The position numbers and the translations under genes are program-made. A DNA stretch of 43,359 bases from assembly GCA_002482845.1 (NCBI GenBank), contig DLGT01000150.1:1-43359 (forward strand), written 5' to 3'. The notes under the pieces are model-generated. The model had not been told where the DNA came from. It made no database searches and worked only from the letters and a program-made list of their open reading frames with translations. This document shows, piece after piece, positions 43,166 to 43,359 of this stretch. Within the stretch, counting starts at the first letter, position 1; each line of letters starts with the position of its first letter. Source of the stretch: Saprospiraceae bacterium UBA7687 (GTDB taxonomy: Bacteria > Bacteroidota > Bacteroidia > Chitinophagales > Saprospiraceae).

Positions 43166-43359
43166 TTGTTTGATTACTATGTTTATTTTAAGGGGTCGAT
43201 TGTTTTTAAAATAGTTGCCATTTTGTCGTTAAGTTGCTGTAATTCCAATGATCTACTTTTTGTTTCCTAAAGTTATAGATTAATATTATTAACGTCGATG
43301 TGTAAAATTATAACTTTATTTTTAATTTGGATGTATTTACTTTCCAATACAAAAAGTGA
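43166..43359. other. Right end of window, no gene seen
   Basis: About 190 AT-rich bases upstream of the glyoxalase-like gene. It probably holds its promoter; no clear -7 box, hairpin or frame was picked out. Confidence 0.4.

Noticed and set aside
1..43359. Reassigned TAA codon as an explanation for the two interrupted genes
   Set aside because: TAA ends many intact genes in the window (for example the sensor kinase, TetR and amine oxidase genes), so it acts as a normal stop.

Overview
The window looks like chromosomal DNA of a free-living Bacteroidota bacterium, probably a Saprospiraceae-like or related lineage. It is AT-rich. It carries a secreted protein with a type IX secretion (T9SS) C-terminal sorting domain, many Bacteroidota-style lipoproteins, a one-piece propeller/Y_Y_Y/LytS-like sensor kinase with a LytTR regulator, and promoters of the TAnnTTTG type. 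The assignment rests on gene content and style only; there is no rRNA or other marker apart from aspS and nadK. No tRNA, rRNA, CRISPR array or intact transposase was seen.

Region 1 (1-1400) is the end of a small phage-like cassette: an unrecognised structural-looking protein cut by the window edge, a DUF5675 protein, and two tiny membrane proteins of holin-like build, closed by a hairpin terminator.

Region 2 (1450-12090) reads as a defence or conflict island. It holds a TrlF-like protein (PHP phosphoesterase plus SMC/ABC ATPase), a two-gene operon in which a YejK/NdpA-type nucleoid-associated protein overlaps a RelA/SpoT-domain nucleotide synthetase, and a second operon of a membrane TPR/DUF3761 protein, a PH-like-domain protein and a PD-(D/E)xK endonuclease. 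The endonuclease reading frame is interrupted by one in-frame TAA. A NERD-domain nuclease with a topoisomerase zinc finger closes the region. Long gene-poor, very AT-rich gaps separate the modules.

Region 3 (12270-19800) moves back to housekeeping genes: an unknown protein, an intergenic patch rich in repeats and hairpins (including REP-like elements on both sides of a lipoprotein gene), a TetR regulator coupled to NAD kinase, a cyclase/arylformamidase-like hydrolase, and aspS.

Region 4 (19800-30900) has envelope and signalling genes: a lipoprotein resembling a free-standing sorting domain coupled to a beta-barrel-like protein, a secreted PQQ-type sugar dehydrogenase, the LytTR two-component pair, a globin plus Tat-exported flavin amine oxidase operon, a T9SS cargo protein with three internal repeats, and a YD-repeat-like lipoprotein.

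Region 5 (31200-43200) is dominated by small lineage-specific genes: DUF3592 and DUF3667 membrane proteins, coiled-coil and DKNYY lipoproteins, proteins sharing a mobile C-terminal domain, three tandem paralogous secreted proteins with fibre-like repeats and a C1q-like tail, two clusters of tiny membrane proteins, a multi-zinc-ribbon protein, and at the end a glyoxalase-like gene that is also split by an in-frame TAA.

The best candidate for a poorly described system is the nucleoid-associated protein / RelA-SpoT synthetase pair at 5195-7256. Second is the adjacent membrane-TPR / PH-like / endonuclease operon at 7680-10879.
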